A stretch of 64,000 bases of DNA from Dactylosporangium aurantiacum. GTDB lineage: Bacteria; Actinomycetota; Actinomycetes; Mycobacteriales; Micromonosporaceae. Positions 1 to 7,454 of the stretch are shown piece by piece; within the stretch, counting starts at the first letter, position 1; each line of letters begins with the position of its first letter. Made by a program: the position numbers and the translations under genes. Below the pieces are notes generated by a model, which had not been told where the DNA came from, ran no database searches, and saw nothing but the letters and a program-made list of their open reading frames with translations. Location: NCBI RefSeq assembly GCF_000716715.1, contig NZ_JNYJ01000011.1, positions 186,001 through 250,000 on the forward strand, given 5' to 3'.

Positions 1-740
1 TTGCGGATCAGGTTCGCGACCGCGTTCGCCGCGATCGTGTGCAGGAACGACGGCCCCGACAGCAGCGGGTGCAGCACGTAGTCCTTCGCCACCTGGCGGC
101 CGATCTTGCGCAGCACCTGCCGGACCCCGGCCTTGAACCGCGGGCTGCGCCGGCGCTCCTTCGACGACAGGTTGCGCCCCAGCTCCAGGTCGTACGCGGC
201 GATGCCGTACTCGAAGAAGCACGCGTTGACGAAGTTCCACAGCGGCTGGCCCAGGTGCACCGGATGCCAGCGCTGGTCCTCGTCGACCCGCATGATGCCG
301 TACCCGAGGTCGTTGTCGCGGCCGATCACGTTCGTGTACGTGTGGTGCAGCTCGTTGTGCGAGTGCTTCCACTGCTGCGACGGCGAGGCGTTGTCCCACT
401 CCCACGTCGTCGAGTGGATCTTCGGGTCGCGCATCCAGTCCCACTGGCCGTGCATGACGTTGTGCCCGATCTCCATGTTCTCGAGGATCTTCGCCACGGA
501 CAGGCCGGCCGTGCCGACCAGCCACGCGGGCGGCAGGATCGAGAACAGCAGCACCCCCCGGCTGCCCAGCTCCAGCCAGCGCTGCACCTTGATCACCCGC
601 CGGATGTAGGCCGCGTCGCGTTCACCCCGGCTGCCGATCACCTCGTCGCGGATGGCGTCGAGCTCCCGGCCGATCGCCTCGATGTCCTCGGCGGTGAGAT
701 GGCCGACCGGGTTGACGGGCTTGCGCTGCAGTGCGGTCAC
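1..740 (-). CDS. Fatty acid (acyl-CoA) desaturase, C-terminus beyond window
   Basis: This is a membrane di-iron desaturase that would introduce a double bond into an acyl chain. About 246 residues are visible and the 3' end is cut by the window edge. Two histidine boxes are readable: HNVMH at residues 93-97 and HNELHH at 128-133. A hydrophobic stretch at about 60-85 (SRGVLLFSILPPAWLVG) precedes them. The GTG start at 740 gives the N-terminus MTALQRKPV. The gene downstream in the genome direction is out of sight. Upstream on the same strand (62 bp away) lies a plant-type [2Fe-2S] ferredoxin reductase, the same pairing as mycobacterial DesA3 with its oxidoreductase Rv3230c. The two probably form one electron-transfer operon. 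Family assignment is firm; substrate and regiospecificity cannot be read. Confidence 0.9.
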   Translation of the reverse strand, partial: MTALQRKPVNPVGHLTAEDIEAIGRELDAIRDEVIGSRGERDAAYIRRVIKVQRWLELGSRGVLLFSILPPAWLVGTAGLSVAKILENMEIGHNVMHGQWDWMRDPKIHSTTWEWDNASPSQQWKHSHNELHHTYTNVIGRDNDLGYGIMRVDEDQRWHPVHLGQPLWNFVNACFFEYGIAAYDLELGRNLSSKERRRSPRFKAGVRQVLRKIGRQVAKDYVLHPLLSGPSFLHTIAANAVANLIR

Positions 741-802
741 GAAGGTCCTTCCAGTGGATCGGGCGGGGTGTCGCTCGCGGGGTGTTTCCCGGCGGGGGCG
801 GG

Positions 803-1867
803 TCAGACGTCCAGGTGGCAGTCGCCGGCCGCGGCGTTGACGCAGGTCTGCACGAGCACGTCGTCGCCGGCGGTGGCGGTGGTGACGCGCCCGTCGCGCA
901 GGTCGCGCACGGCGCCCTCGCGCAGCGGCAGCACGCAGCCGAAGCAGATGCCCATCCGGCAGCCGGACGGCATGAGCACCCCCGCGGCCTCGCCCGCCTC
1001 CAGCAGCGGCGTGCCGCCGCCCGCCTCGACCGACGGCCCCGACCGCAGGAACGTCACGGTCCCGCCGTCGCCGGCCGCGACGACCGCGGGCCGGAAGCGC
1101 TCCACGTGCAGCCGCCCGGCGAGGCCGGCGGCCGTCCAGTACGCGGCCAGCTCGTCCAGCATGTCGTTGGGGCCGCAGGCCCACGTGTCGCGCTCGGCGA
1201 TGTCCGGTACCAACGCCACCAGGTCGGCCGGGGTGATCCGCCCGTCGCTGCCGGTGTGCCGCTCCACCAGGCGGATCCGGCCGTCGCGGGCCAGGTCGCG
1301 CAGCTCGCCGGCGAACAGCACGTCCTGCGCCGAGCGGGCGGAGTGCACGAGCACCACGTCGCGCAGGGCGGTGCCGCGCAGGATGCCCATGATCGGGGTG
1401 AGCCCGCTGCCGGCCGTCACGAACAGCGCCTTCGCCGGCGCCCGCGGCGGCACGGTGAAGTCACCGGCGGGACGCTCCAGGCCCAGCAGCATCCCGGGCC
1501 GGGCCCGCCGCAGCAGGTGCCCGCTGACCGCGCCGCCGTCGACCCCGGTGACCGTGACCGTCAGCAGGCCGTCGCGCCGGTCGGGGGAGCTGGTGAGGGA
1601 GTAGGCGCGCCACAGCCGTACGCCGTCCACGTCGACACCGAGGCGCAGGTACTGCCCCGGCTGGTGCCGCCGCCAGCCGCGCCCCGGACGCAGGGTGAGG
1701 GTGACCGCTCGGTCCGTCTCGTGCCGCACCCCGACGACCTTCGCCCGCAGCACCTCACGGTTGCGCAACGGCGCGACCACGTCGAGGTAGTCACCGGGCA
1801 CCAGCGGCGTCGTCAGCAGCTCGACGACCCGCCAGGCACCGGCGCGGAGGGCTTGGGTAGCGGCCAT
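803..1867 (-). CDS. Ferredoxin-NAD(P)H oxidoreductase feeding the desaturase
   Basis: A 354-residue three-domain reductase that would pass electrons from NAD(P)H via FAD to a C-terminal plant-type [2Fe-2S] cluster. The FAD domain carries RAYSLTSSP, the nucleotide domain carries VTAGSGLTPIMGIL, and the ferredoxin domain ends the protein with SGCRMGICFGC followed by a distant QTC. This matches the CX4CX2CXnC cluster ligands. The ATG at 1867 (MAATQAL) is the first usable start. It is transcribed ahead of the desaturase with a 62-bp gap, so an operon is likely. The architecture matches the reductase partner of stearoyl-CoA desaturases (Rv3230c type). The promoter lies in the 66-bp divergent gap shared with the PucR-type gene, where an AT-rich stretch at about 1892-1901 may serve as a -10. 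Confidence 0.9.
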   Translation of the reverse strand: MAATQALRAGAWRVVELLTTPLVPGDYLDVVAPLRNREVLRAKVVGVRHETDRAVTLTLRPGRGWRRHQPGQYLRLGVDVDGVRLWRAYSLTSSPDRRDGLLTVTVTGVDGGAVSGHLLRRARPGMLLGLERPAGDFTVPPRAPAKALFVTAGSGLTPIMGILRGTALRDVVLVHSARSAQDVLFAGELRDLARDGRIRLVERHTGSDGRITPADLVALVPDIAERDTWACGPNDMLDELAAYWTAAGLAGRLHVERFRPAVVAAGDGGTVTFLRSGPSVEAGGGTPLLEAGEAAGVLMPSGCRMGICFGCVLPLREGAVRDLRDGRVTTATAGDDVLVQTCVNAAAGDCHLDV

Positions 1868-1933
1868 GCATCCAGCATGATGGAGTCTGGAGCATAAAAT
1901 CATGACCGTCCCGTGTGAATCGAGGCGCGACTC

Positions 1934-3118
1934 TTGTTCGCTGAGGACAAAACCAGCGCGCTCGGTGCGTTCCGTCTCCCACCCGGTGCCGCCGAGTCGC
2001 TGCGCCACGCCCTGCCCGAGGTCGCCGGCCACGCCGTCGCCGCCATCGTCGCCGAGGTCCCCGCGTACGCGGGCGCCCTCACCGGCGAGATGGGCGCCAA
2101 GATCGCCCTCGCCGTGCGGGCCGCCCTCGGCGGCTTCCTCAACCTCGCCTCCCGCCAGGCCGGCTCCGCCCCCCTCGCCGCCTCCATGGAGGGCGCCTAC
2201 GCGCTCGGCCGGGGTGAGGCCCGCTCCGGGCGCAGCCTCGACGCGCTGCTCGCCGCGTACCGGGTCGGCGCCCGCGTCGCCTGGCGCGAGCTCGCCGCGG
2301 TCACCGTCGCCGCCGGCATGCCGGCCCCGGCGGTCGCCCGGTTCGCCGAGCTGACGTTCGCGTACATCGACGAGCTGTCCGCGGCCAGCGTCACCGGCCA
2401 CTCCGACGAGCTGGCCACCTCCGGCCGGGCCCGCCGCAGGGCCCTCGACCGGCTCGCCCAGGCCCTCCTGACCGGCGAGCCCGCCCCGGCCGTCGCCGCG
2501 GCCGCCGAAGCCGCGGAGTGGGCGCTGCCGCAGACCCTCACCGCGGTCCTGCTGCCCGACGGCGCCCGCCCCGCCGACCTGCTCGACCTGCTCGACCGGC
2601 GCACCCTGCAGACCACCGTCGAGCACCTGCGCGACACGTCCGTCCTGCTCGTCCCCGACGCCCACGGCCCCGCCCGCGGCCACCTGCTGCGCCTCCTCGC
2701 CGGCCACGACGCCGTCACCGGCCCCGCCGTGCCCTGGTCCCTGGCGCGGCACTCGCTCGACCGGGCGGTGCGGGTCGCCCGCCTCCACCCGGCCGCGGGC
2801 AGCCTCGACACCGAGGACCACCTCGTCGAGCTCGTCGTCTCCGCCGACCCGCGGGCCCTCGCCGACCTGCGCGCCCTGGCCCTGGCCCCACTGGCCGCCG
2901 AACGCGCCTCCACCGTCGGCAAGCTCGTCGAGACCCTGCGCAGCTGGCTGCTGCACCAGGGCCGCCGCGACGAGGTCGCCGCCGAGCTGTTCGTCCACCC
3001 GCAGACCGTGCGCTACCGGGTGGCCCGCCTCCGCGAGCTGTACGGCGACCGCCTCCGCGACCCGAACTGGCTGCTGCTGCTGACGGTCGCCCTCGCCACC
3101 GGCGACGACACCGTATGA
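1934..3118 (+). CDS. PucR/CdaR-type transcriptional regulator
   Basis: A 394-residue regulator. The C-terminus carries the PucR-family helix-turn-helix: LRSWLLHQGRRDEVAAELF followed by VHPQTVRYRVARL near residues 335-380. The N-terminal two thirds form an all-helical sensory region common to actinobacterial PucR-like proteins. A TTG at 1934 is chosen because an in-frame TGA at 1916 excludes anything earlier and the next in-frame start lies well inside the conserved region. No convincing Shine-Dalgarno sequence is seen. The gene is divergent from the reductase/desaturase pair by 66 bp, so it may regulate them. That link is inference from arrangement only. No effector can be named. Confidence 0.8.
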   Translation: MFAEDKTSALGAFRLPPGAAESLRHALPEVAGHAVAAIVAEVPAYAGALTGEMGAKIALAVRAALGGFLNLASRQAGSAPLAASMEGAYALGRGEARSGRSLDALLAAYRVGARVAWRELAAVTVAAGMPAPAVARFAELTFAYIDELSAASVTGHSDELATSGRARRRALDRLAQALLTGEPAPAVAAAAEAAEWALPQTLTAVLLPDGARPADLLDLLDRRTLQTTVEHLRDTSVLLVPDAHGPARGHLLRLLAGHDAVTGPAVPWSLARHSLDRAVRVARLHPAAGSLDTEDHLVELVVSADPRALADLRALALAPLAAERASTVGKLVETLRSWLLHQGRRDEVAAELFVHPQTVRYRVARLRELYGDRLRDPNWLLLLTVALATGDDTV

Positions 3119-3291
3119 TCGCGGCGCTGAGATCGGCGCTTCGCGCCGCGGTGGCCAGCGGCGACCACGCCAGGTGACGACGTCGTTCGGCGGTTTGGTA
3201 GCGCGGTGTAAGGTCAGGTGAAGCAGGACGCCGACCCCCGGGCCGCTCGTACAGGGTGGCTGCGGATGCCGGCGCCTTCTCCGTTTCTCCG

Positions 3292-3469
3292 GGCCGTGGA
3301 TTCGGGGCCGGGTTGTCCGGGCGGTGGAGCCGGGCCGGGTTGTCCCGGCCGTGGCTTCGGGGCCGGGTTGTCCCGGCCGTGGAGTGGGGCCGGGTTGTTC
3401 GGGCCGTGGATTCGCGGCCGGGGTGTCCGGGCGGTGGAGTCGGGCCGGTTGTCCGGGCGGTGGAGTCGG
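3292..3469. repeat. Degenerate 26-28 bp tandem repeat
   Basis: About six and a half copies of a GC-rich unit that begins GCCGTGGATTCGG and ends GGGTTGTCCGG. The copies vary by point changes and 1-2 bp length differences. They occupy the 380-bp gap between the end of the PucR-type gene and the end of the convergent pectinesterase. Every frame is open through the repeat, which creates spurious proline/glycine-rich frames. I see no gene here. It may act as a transcription barrier or be a simple expansion. Confidence 0.8.
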
Positions 3470-3498
3470 AGCCGCAACGGCGGCGGCCGTTTGGGGCC

Positions 3499-4545
3499 TC
3501 AGCGTTGCGGGTGCCAGCCCGTCAGGTACGCGTCGATCGTGGCGCCCGCTGCCTCGTCGTCCGTGAGCTGGGGGCGGTCGGCGGTGACCGTCGCGCCGGG
3601 GCCGCGGTTGTGGTACTCGGCGTAGCGGGCGTCGCGCCAGGGCCAGGTGCCGAAGTCGGTCCAGGGGGCGGGGCCGATGTGGGCGCCGATGGTCGAGTCG
3701 CGGATCACCGTCTGGGCGATGGCGTCGGGGTCGTTGCTCGGGTGCCATGGGCGGCCCAGGAAGACGGTGCCGGCGGGGGCGTCGCTGGTGAGCTTGCTGC
3801 CGGTGATGAGGAAGCCGTACGGGTTGGCGATCGACGTGCTGGCGGCGGTCACGTAGCCGTTGTTGGTGGTGGAGCCGCGGCTCAGCGAGCGGATCTCGCA
3901 GCGGTCGAAGACGGCGGTGGCGCGGCCGAAGATGAAGTCGACGTCGCCCTCGACGTAGCACTTGCGCAGGTACACGCGGCTGATCGTGGCGGCGTCGGGG
4001 CTGTTGAGGTACAGGGTGTCCTGGTTGCCGAGGAACCTGACGTTGTCGAAGACGATCCGGTCGGCGCGGGTGAGCACGGCGACCGCCTGCCTGGAGGTGA
4101 TCTCCGGGTGGGCGGCCTCGTCGAAGTCGTTGGCGAAGGTCAGGTTGCGGGCGGAGAAGTCGTCGCCGGAGATGGTGACCGAGGCGCTGCCCGAGGTGCC
4201 CCAGGTGCCGCCGCCGGGCTTCGGGGTGCCGTTGGCGCGGTCGTCGACGATCACCACCTGGGTGGGGTCGGCGCCCTGGCCGCGCAGCACGATGTGCGGC
4301 TTGTCGGCGGGGATGATCACCTGGCCGCGGTAGACGCCGGGCTTGACCTTGATGGTGAACGGGCCGGTGTTGCCGGCGGGCACGGCGTCGACGGCGGCCT
4401 GGACGGCGGTGAAGTCGCCCGACCCGTCGGCGGCGACGGTCACGTACGGGCCCGGCCAGGCGGCGGCGGGCGCCGCGCCGGCGAGGCCGGAGCCGGCGGC
4501 GGCCGCGCACAGCGCGGCGGTGAGGAAGGTGCGGCGGGAGCTCAT
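3499..4545 (-). CDS. Secreted pectinesterase (CE8)
   Basis: A 348-residue secreted pectin methylesterase that removes methyl groups from homogalacturonan, leaving pectate and methanol. The N-terminus MSSRRTFLTAALCAAAAGSG looks like a twin-arginine-type leader ending near AAA. The mature right-handed beta-helix carries all three CE8 signatures: GNQDTLY, DFIFG (with catalytic Asp) and FLGRPWH (with catalytic Arg). The ATG at 4545 is preferred because the leader begins there; upstream frame extension runs into the divergent gene. No pectate lyase or galacturonase lies adjacent, so the rest of pectin breakdown is elsewhere. A short palindrome sits only 9-24 bp upstream of the start. The family assignment is secure. 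Confidence 0.93.
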   Translation of the reverse strand: MSSRRTFLTAALCAAAAGSGLAGAAPAAAWPGPYVTVAADGSGDFTAVQAAVDAVPAGNTGPFTIKVKPGVYRGQVIIPADKPHIVLRGQGADPTQVVIVDDRANGTPKPGGGTWGTSGSASVTISGDDFSARNLTFANDFDEAAHPEITSRQAVAVLTRADRIVFDNVRFLGNQDTLYLNSPDAATISRVYLRKCYVEGDVDFIFGRATAVFDRCEIRSLSRGSTTNNGYVTAASTSIANPYGFLITGSKLTSDAPAGTVFLGRPWHPSNDPDAIAQTVIRDSTIGAHIGPAPWTDFGTWPWRDARYAEYHNRGPGATVTADRPQLTDDEAAGATIDAYLTGWHPQR

Positions 4546-4554
4546 CCATCGAGC

Positions 4555-4569
4555 TTTGCAAACCTTTGC
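4555..4569. promoter_or_regulatory. Palindrome upstream of pectinesterase
   Basis: Two overlapping palindromes, TTTGCAAA and GCAAACCTTTGC, lie 10-24 bp upstream of the pectinesterase ATG. The position fits an operator or short 5' leader. No regulator family can be named from the sequence. Confidence 0.35.
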
Positions 4570-4729
4570 TGTCCCGCGCAAGACAGGAATGCGCTTTCTT
4601 AAGGGCGTCCGCGCTGCGGCGGGGCCGTCATAGCGCCGGGTCACGGTCCGCCGCGGGATTACCCGCCGGTAGCAAGAGGGCTCCACACTCAACGGGCATT
4701 GACCGATGCCTCTTTGAGGGAGCCCCGCC

Positions 4730-5596
4730 ATGCCCAGCCTCAAACGGCTGACCCTGGTCGCCGTCACGGCCCTCGCCGTGACGTTCGGCGGCCAGGTCAC
4801 CCCCGCGCTCGCCGCCAACCCGTACGAGCGCGGCCCCGCCCCGACCGTCGCCTCGATCGAGGCCACCCGCGGCCCGTTCGCCATCGCGCAGACCACCGTC
4901 GCCCGCAGCGGCGTCACCGGGTTCGGCGGCGGCACCATCTACTACCCGACGACCACCACCGCCGGCACGTTCGGCGCGGTCGCGATCTCACCCGGGTACA
5001 CCGCGTCGCAGTCCAGCGTGGCCTGGCTCGGCCCGCGCCTCGCGTCGCAGGGCTTCGTCATCATCACCATCGACACGCTGTCCACGCTCGACCAGCCGGC
5101 CAGCCGCGGCCGGCAGCTCCTGGCGGCCCTGGACTACCTGACCGCCAGCAGTACCGTGCGTACCCGCGTCGACGCGGGCCGGCTCGGCGTCATGGGCCAC
5201 TCGATGGGCGGCGGCGGCAGCCTCGCCGCGGCCACCAGCCGCCCGGGGCTGCAGGCGGCCATCCCGCTCACCCCGTGGAACACGACCAAGACGTGGTCGT
5301 CGGTGCAGGTGCCGACGCTCATCATCGGCGCCGAGAACGACAGCGTCGCGCCGGTCGCCTCGCACGCCGAGCCGTTCTACACCAGCCTGCCGGCCGGTCT
5401 CGACAAGGCGTACCTGGAGCTGAACAACGCCTCGCACTCCGCGCCGACGTCCAGCAACGTGACGGTGGCGAAGTACAGCATCTCCTGGCTCAAGCGGTTC
5501 ATCGACAACGACACCCGCTACGAGCAGTTCCTGTGCCCGAAGCCGGCCGGTCCGGCGATCCAGGAGTACCGCGACACCTGCCCGCACGCCGGCTGA
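4730..5596 (+). CDS. Secreted PETase/cutinase-type polyester hydrolase
   Basis: A 288-residue alpha/beta hydrolase closely resembling Thermobifida cutinase TfCut2, which hydrolyses cutin and aromatic polyesters. Signal peptide 1-29 ends PALA before ANPYERG. Readable residues are oxyanion Tyr90 (SPGYT), nucleophile Ser158 in GHSMGG, Met159, Trp183 (PLTPWN), Asp204 ([10 protein letters not shown]), His236 (NASHSAPT), and the C-terminal disulfide Cys269/Cys284 (FLCP, DTCP). The residue before the nucleophile is His157, as in actinobacterial cutinases. The residue after the catalytic His is Ser237, as in Ideonella PETase and unlike TfCut2 (Phe). The ATG at 4730 has a GAGGGA ribosome site. It is a single gene, divergent from the pectinesterase, and ends before a strong hairpin. 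Polyester activity is inferred from family membership. Confidence 0.93.
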   Translation: MPSLKRLTLVAVTALAVTFGGQVTPALAANPYERGPAPTVASIEATRGPFAIAQTTVARSGVTGFGGGTIYYPTTTTAGTFGAVAISPGYTASQSSVAWLGPRLASQGFVIITIDTLSTLDQPASRGRQLLAALDYLTASSTVRTRVDAGRLGVMGHSMGGGGSLAAATSRPGLQAAIPLTPWNTTKTWSSVQVPTLIIGAENDSVAPVASHAEPFYTSLPAGLDKAYLELNNASHSAPTSSNVTVAKYSISWLKRFIDNDTRYEQFLCPKPAGPAIQEYRDTCPHAG

Positions 5597-5665
5597 GCCG
5601 GCCGCGGGACCGTCGCACAATCCTGTCCGTCAAGTACCAGGGTGAGGGCCGACGGTCCGAGTGAC

Positions 5666-5701
5666 GACCCGCCGGGAGGGGGGAAACATTCCCGGCGGGT
5701 C
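5666..5701. terminator. Bidirectional terminator
   Basis: A perfect 12-bp GC-rich stem (left arm GACCCGCCGGGA) with a 12-nt loop sits between the convergent polyester hydrolase and zinc protease genes. It would work in both directions. Confidence 0.75.
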
Positions 5702-5726
5702 TTCAAAACCGCGGTCCGGAGACGGT

Positions 5727-7142
5727 CTACGGCAGCGTCACCCGTTGCGCGTTGGTGCCGTTGCAGTCCCAGATCTGCAGCTGGGTGCCGTCGGTCGTGC
5801 TGCTGTTCGGGTCGTCCAGGCACCGCCCCGACTGCGGGTTGCGCAGCGCCTGGCTGGCCGCGACGTACGTCCACTGCTGCGCACCCGTGCCGTTGCAGTC
5901 CCACAGCTGGACCTTGGTGCCGTTGGCGGTGCCGCTGGCGCTGACGTCGAGGCACTTGCCGAGGGCGCGGACGGTGCCGTCGCCCGGCAGCGTCCACCGT
6001 TGTGCGGTGGTGCCGTTGCAGGACCAGATCTGCACCTTCGTGCCGTTGGCGGTCGCGCCGGCGTTGACGTCGACGCACTTGCCGAGGCCGGTCAGGGTGA
6101 TCGGGCCGCCGGTGCCGCTCCCGCCGCCGGCGATGAGGAAGCGGTTGTTGGCGGTGTTCCAGTGCGTCGCGAGGTACGACCCGGCCGGCGGGTTCGTGTG
6201 GAAGTAGTCGTCCTTGTTGCAGTCCAGGCGGTTGTCCTGGGCCTGGTCGCCGCAGACGATGCGGACCACGGTGCCGGGGCCGTCGTTGTAGCACATGATG
6301 TCGTAGTCGTCGGTGCAGTGGCCGTAGTTGGTGTGGTTGGGCGAGGTGTTCATGACCGCGCCCATGGCGTGGGTGAGCTCGTGCGCGGCCGGCCCCGCCG
6401 ACCAGCAGCCCGAGTCGACCCGGCTGTAGGACGCGCCGGAGTTGTTGGCGTTGCTCTGCCCCGGCTGGCTGTCCAGCGACACGTACGCGACGCCGCACAG
6501 CGCGGTCGCGTCGACGTACATGAGGTACTTGCGGTCGGTGCGGTTGTACCCGAGCGCCTTGATCGCGTTGACGGAGTTGCCGAAGTCGCTCAGCGCGCTG
6601 TTGGCGATCGCCACGTTCGACACGGCGATCTGGCAGGCGCCGTCGGTGACGAACCGGATGTGCCGGGTCCCGCCGGTCTGCGCGGCCGACGCGCTGTAGA
6701 TGTCGTCGACGGCGGAGGACCAGGTGCGGATCGAGGCGAGGTACTGGTTGTACCGGTCGGCGTTGCCGGAGCCGCGCACGTACAGGACCTGGACGCGGTT
6801 GCCGGTCACCCCGTCGCCGTCACAGACGACGCTGAGCGGGTTGACCGCGAGCCCGGTCAGCGGCGGCACCGGCTTGGCCACGTCGAGGCCGGCGAACGGG
6901 GCGTCGGGGCCGTGGGTGCAGGCGCCGGGCACCGCCTTGACCTCGAGGAGGCCGGCGCAGCGGCCGGTGCCGGCCCGGAACCCGCCGTAGACGAGCCCGC
7001 GGGCGGGATCGTCGGCGGGCAGCGCCCCGGACGCGGCGGAGGACGGCACGGCGGCGGAGGACGGGGCTGCCGCACCCGCCGCGGCCAGCACGAGCGCGGC
7101 GGCGGCGAGCAGGAGCCGGTGGGGACGGACGTGATGGTTCAT
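5727..7142 (-). CDS. Secreted zinc metalloprotease with ricin B lectin domain
   Basis: A 471-residue secreted protein. Signal peptide is about residues 1-32. The protease part (about 45-335) has a zincin motif HELTHAMG with His254, Glu255 and His258, and a Met-turn-like DIMCY at 281-285. The metzincin third-ligand position (264) is Met, so the third ligand may instead be His270 or His275 of NHTNYGHC. The C-terminal 130 residues form a ricin B beta-trefoil with three QxW-type repeats (TAQRWTL, GAQQWTY, NAQRVTL), a sugar-binding module. ATG at 7142 has GGGAG seven bases upstream; the GTG six bases earlier is too close to it. It probably digests sugar-coated protein in biomass. Exact peptidase family is uncertain. 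Confidence 0.82.
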   Translation of the reverse strand: MNHHVRPHRLLLAAAALVLAAAGAAAPSSAAVPSSAASGALPADDPARGLVYGGFRAGTGRCAGLLEVKAVPGACTHGPDAPFAGLDVAKPVPPLTGLAVNPLSVVCDGDGVTGNRVQVLYVRGSGNADRYNQYLASIRTWSSAVDDIYSASAAQTGGTRHIRFVTDGACQIAVSNVAIANSALSDFGNSVNAIKALGYNRTDRKYLMYVDATALCGVAYVSLDSQPGQSNANNSGASYSRVDSGCWSAGPAAHELTHAMGAVMNTSPNHTNYGHCTDDYDIMCYNDGPGTVVRIVCGDQAQDNRLDCNKDDYFHTNPPAGSYLATHWNTANNRFLIAGGGSGTGGPITLTGLGKCVDVNAGATANGTKVQIWSCNGTTAQRWTLPGDGTVRALGKCLDVSASGTANGTKVQLWDCNGTGAQQWTYVAASQALRNPQSGRCLDDPNSSTTDGTQLQIWDCNGTNAQRVTLP

Positions 7143-7168
7143 GGACACACTCCCGGTGGCGGCCGGAT

Positions 7169-7186
7169 GGTGACATCGTTGTCACC
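7169..7186. promoter_or_regulatory. Operator-like palindrome upstream of the zinc protease
   Basis: GGTGACA-TCGT-TGTCACC is a perfect inverted repeat with 7-bp arms, 27 bp upstream of the protease ATG. The rest of the 312-bp divergent gap (7143-7454) shows no further gene. The palindrome could be a repressor site for the protease; no regulator is identified. Confidence 0.5.
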
Positions 7187-7454
7187 TGGTCCAGCCAGTG
7201 TCGCCCCGACCATCACATCGGTCAATGCGAGCGGCGCACGGGCACCGCCGCCCGGCGCACGCCCGTCGATGCGTGCCGCCGCGCCGAAGGCCACCGGGAC
7301 GGCCGGCCATACATCGGCGGCCGGAGCGTCGACGGGAACCGTGACGGAGCGCTACCCTGTCCGCACGCGATACCGCTCAGCTCGGCACCACATCGGCCGA
7401 ACAAGACGTCGGCCGGGTTTCCACCGGCACACGACGAGGCGGTGAGGTCAGGCG

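Noticed and set aside
803..4561. A 1252-codon open frame on the minus strand spanning three genes
   Set aside because: It is antisense or out of frame to the PucR-type gene and pectinesterase. Only its last 354 codons are the real ferredoxin reductase. The rest is Arg/Gly/Ala-rich shadow typical of high GC.
5642..7445. Plus-strand open frames opposite the zinc protease
   Set aside because: They are antisense shadows. The minus strand holds a signal peptide, HExxH and lectin repeats in one continuous frame.
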